A stretch of DNA of 22,334 nt from IMG/VR virus record IMGVR_UViG_3300031705_000059, positions 1 through 22,334 of that record; one strand, given 5' to 3'. Source of the stretch: a virus. Position 1 is the first letter of the stretch. Each line of letters starts with the position of its first letter. The notes beneath the pieces are model-generated. The model was not told the origin of the DNA, did not search any database, and worked only from the letters and a program-made list of their open reading frames with translations. This document shows, in pieces, positions 20,458 to 22,334 of the stretch. The position numbers were made by a program, and so were the translations under genes.

Positions 20458-21633
20458 TTATCTCGTTATTACTATTTCAATTCCGTTTGTAGCTGTTACT
20501 GGTGGGGCTGTTGGTGTTCCGCCTGATACAAACTGTAAAGTAGGATTTGCTCCTGCTCCAACTGTAAAGTTAGCAGCACCAGAGGCATCTAATTTATTTT
20601 GGTAAACTCCCGAGATATAAATTGCTAAATTATCAACGGTACAGCCAGCCGCTGTTGTTAATGTAAAATCAGTAATTGTTCCGTTTCCTGTTTCTTGTTC
20701 TTTGGTAATTGTTACTCCACCGCCTATAGATCCCCAAGCATTATTTATATAGCCTTCAAATCCATTTGTATCGGTGCTATATCGTAGCATTCCATTTGCG
20801 GGAGAGCTAATAGCGTTTCTGTTTGCGGTTGTACCTTTTGGAAGCTGTACAGCGTCTGTTGCATTAATAACAAGAGAAACATCAGGACTAGTAACACCTA
20901 TCCCAACGTTGCCAGTAGCGTCTATTGTAAGTCTCGCTGCTCCGCCTGTAGTAAATCCAAGTGTGTCAGATATTGCGCTAAACATACCTGTATTTGCATC
21001 CCCATTTATCCCATAACCTGGGGCTGATGCTGATCCTGCTGATGCATTTATAACAGTAGTAGTTGTGTTGCCTATGTTACAAGTTGCTTGTAAGCTATCT
21101 GCAGGTAACAGTGAAATTGAAGCCCTCTTAATTGTGCTGTCTCCTGCATCACTAAACCATATAGTATCTGCAGTAACTGGGGTAGCCGCTGAAGCTGATA
21201 ATATTGCGTTATTAGCACCTGCCCAAAAAGCAGCAGATAAATCGACATCTCCAATAGTTACATTTCCCGTTTGTGAACTGTTTACTGTTTCATAAGCTAC
21301 CCTTTTAGTAGCGTCATTTGTATTTGTAAATGTTGTTACTCCACCTCCGCCGCCATCTATATTAAAACCTGCTGCGGTTGCTGATAGTGTTATATTTCCC
21401 GAGCTTGATATTGCCACAACATCACTACTAGCGACACCAGCTTTATCACCCGTTAGCGTAAGGTCAATTTGACCAGCAACTCCTCCATTAACTGGAGATG
21501 TAATTAAATATGTGGTGTCTAGATTTGCTGTAGGTATTTGAAAGTTTACTGCACCCGATGATGTATACCCCACCACTTTCTCTATCGCAGTAGGATCATT
21601 TGTTGAGGTGAATTGTGAAAATTTAATTGCCAT
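20458..21633 (-). CDS. Tail fibre protein with GDANTGMF-type repeat
   Basis: This 391-aa protein starts MAIKFSQFTSTNDPTAIEKV. It is Ser/Thr/Ala/Gly-rich with alternating strands (VVAISSSGNITLSATAAGFN). Residues about 207-246 read GYGINGDANTGMFSAISDTL, GFTTGGAARLTID, NVGIG, a motif widespread in fibres of aquatic phages ('GD-DTGMF-p--DTL-FsTGG--Rm-id--GNVGIGT'), often before intramolecular chaperone domains, though none follows here. Residues 263-303 carry the shared module (VQLPKGTTANRNAISSPANG, then LRYSTDTNGFEGYINNAWGS). The C-terminal domain (about 317-391) contains CTVDNLAIYISGVYQ and ends TATNGIEIVITR. It is probably trimeric. It begins the main adhesin run and is spaced 7 nt from the upstream 46-aa gene. 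Confidence 0.7.
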   Translation of the reverse strand: MAIKFSQFTSTNDPTAIEKVVGYTSSGAVNFQIPTANLDTTYLITSPVNGGVAGQIDLTLTGDKAGVASSDVVAISSSGNITLSATAAGFNIDGGGGGVTTFTNTNDATKRVAYETVNSSQTGNVTIGDVDLSAAFWAGANNAILSASAATPVTADTIWFSDAGDSTIKRASISLLPADSLQATCNIGNTTTTVINASAGSASAPGYGINGDANTGMFSAISDTLGFTTGGAARLTIDATGNVGIGVTSPDVSLVINATDAVQLPKGTTANRNAISSPANGMLRYSTDTNGFEGYINNAWGSIGGGVTITKEQETGNGTITDFTLTTAAGCTVDNLAIYISGVYQNKLDASGAANFTVGAGANPTLQFVSGGTPTAPPVTATNGIEIVITR

Positions 21634-21640
21634 AATTTAT

Positions 21641-21781
21641 TTATTCTGTTATAATATTTTGACTTGTGTTTTCTGTTATCATTTGAACAGAGAGCTCGGT
21701 AACCATATCTTGTACACCTGGGCCTGATGATATAGGTATAGTTAAACCTATAATATTTCCAATAGCAATTATATTTCCCAT
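21641..21781 (-). CDS. Small 46-residue protein of the tail block
   Basis: ATG at 21781, TAA at 21641. The protein reads MGNIIAIGNIIGLTIPISSG, PGVQDMVTELSVQMITENTS, QNIITE. It occupies the 171-nt space between the first structural gene and the fibre gene almost fully, with spacing (23 nt before, 7 nt after) like the real genes around it. Residues 1-18 are hydrophobic but interrupted by Gly, Asn and Pro, so a membrane helix is doubtful. I recall similar small 'MGN..AIGN.IGLT.PI' proteins beside fibre genes in marine phages, without known function. Confidence 0.6.
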   Translation of the reverse strand: MGNIIAIGNIIGLTIPISSGPGVQDMVTELSVQMITENTSQNIITE

Positions 21782-21804
21782 TTATATATTTATTATTATG
21801 GCAA

Positions 21805-22314
21805 TTACCACAACGCTATTATGTTAGTGGAGGTGGTTCCTGTATTAAAAACCTTAATAACATTAACTGGGAAAAAACTTCCTGCTAGCACTCCATTGAA
21901 TGTTACAGTATCACCTGCTACAGTAGTTACTTTTAAGTTTCCTGCTCCTCCAATAAACAATACAGCGCCTTCTTGAGTTCCCCCATACACCTCATAGGCT
22001 TTGGGTTGTGCTGCAAATATGGCATCTCTCACCTCAATTGTTGTATCGTTTATTACAGCAACTAACTCTGATTGAGTGCCGTCAGTGGTGTTGACTATTA
22101 TCATTCCCCTTTTTAATCCACATAAAGTAAACTTTAGTGTAGTAAAACTGTTAGTATCAGTTCCCGTTCTGCCGCCGTCAATTAAATATTTGTTTGCACC
22201 GCCTGTTGCATCGGTTGCACCTGCGGGGCCTACTAATCCAATATTAGGAATGTTAGTGTTGTCGCTTGTGTAAACGCTCCACGCTTTTCCAGCTTGTAAT
22301 TTTTGATATGCCAT
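21805..22314 (-). CDS. Beta-rich structural protein of the tail block
   Basis: This 169-aa protein starts MAYQKLQAGKAWSVYTSDNT and continues NIPNIGLVGPAGATDATGGA. Residues about 58-110 (TTLKFTLCGLKRGMIIVNTT, then ELVAVINDTTIEVRDAIF and KAYEVYGG) match the beta-rich module that is repeated twice in the head auxiliary protein at 2684-3526. The C-terminal 45 residues (GNLKVTTVAGDTVTFNGVLA, FFPVNVIKVFNTGTT, NIIALW) form a small beta domain I recall from structural proteins of marine phages. It has no membrane segment or catalytic motif. It is the most upstream gene seen here, and its promoter must lie beyond the right edge. Virion structural protein is the best inference; precise placement is unknown. 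Confidence 0.55.
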   Translation of the reverse strand: MAYQKLQAGKAWSVYTSDNTNIPNIGLVGPAGATDATGGANKYLIDGGRTGTDTNSFTTLKFTLCGLKRGMIIVNTTDGTQSELVAVINDTTIEVRDAIFAAQPKAYEVYGGTQEGAVLFIGGAGNLKVTTVAGDTVTFNGVLAGSFFPVNVIKVFNTGTTSTNIIALW

Positions 22315-22334
22315 AGTTGTTATTTTTTATATGG

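Noticed and set aside
1-22334. tRNA genes, CRISPR array, integrase, attachment site or insertion sequence
   Set aside because: Gaps between genes are all under 100 nt and none shows a cloverleaf, regular spacer repeats or terminal inverted repeats; no recombinase motifs were seen in the proteins.

Overview
This window is part of the late region of a tailed-phage (podovirus-like) genome, read entirely from the minus strand. Every credible gene runs right to left, and coding is very dense, with gaps mostly 0-90 nt and many ATGA or TGATG overlaps. The host is most likely a member of the Bacteroidota, probably an aquatic Flavobacteriia-like bacterium. The evidence is low GC, A/T-rich leaders without an obvious Shine-Dalgarno, TAnnTTTG -7 boxes (TATCTTTG at 2608-2615, TAACTTTG at 7761-7768), and portal, terminase and connector proteins that I recognise from crAss-like and other Bacteroidota podoviruses. 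That affiliation comes from recall of sequence patterns, not from a search. TAA, TAG and TGA all end genes, so the standard bacterial code is used, unlike some crAss-like phages that recode stops.

Layout in transcription order. (1) 22314-15470: tail-fibre/adhesin block of seven proteins. These are a beta-rich structural protein, a 46-aa small protein, a fibre with a GDANTGMF-type repeat, a glycine-rich adhesin, a coiled-coil plus Trp-rich repeat protein, a cupredoxin-like plus LamG adhesin, and a LamG plus triple-repeat adhesin. Four of them share an LP-G-T...P..G..R...W anchor-like module. (2) 15444-14059: lysis cassette. It holds a membrane-anchored coiled-coil protein, a 27-aa ORF, a 51-aa two-helix holin candidate (the last two too short for routine gene calling), an M15-type peptidase endolysin and a 3-TM-type holin, nearly all overlapping. 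(3) 14005-12455: accessory/packaging block. It holds a 74-aa conserved protein, a tandem GroES-like protein, a 2-oxoglutarate/Fe(II) oxygenase and a putative small terminase. (4) 12507-5091: large terminase, portal, scaffold and major capsid protein. (5) 5028-1: head auxiliary protein, three related small head proteins, two ring/connector proteins and the start of a gp10-like tail hub/muzzle protein that runs off the left edge.

Three intrinsic terminators (5052-5079, 4243-4267, 2619-2655) split the capsid/neck region into separate transcription units. At least one is followed at once by a Bacteroidota-type promoter. No tRNA, rRNA, CRISPR array, integrase or insertion sequence was seen, and no gene-free stretch exceeds 100 nt. 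The most unusual items are the tandem GroES-like protein, the cupredoxin-like adhesin with a full set of potential copper ligands, a beta-rich module shared by a head protein and a tail-region protein, and the TerL/portal junction (same frame, separated by one TAG).
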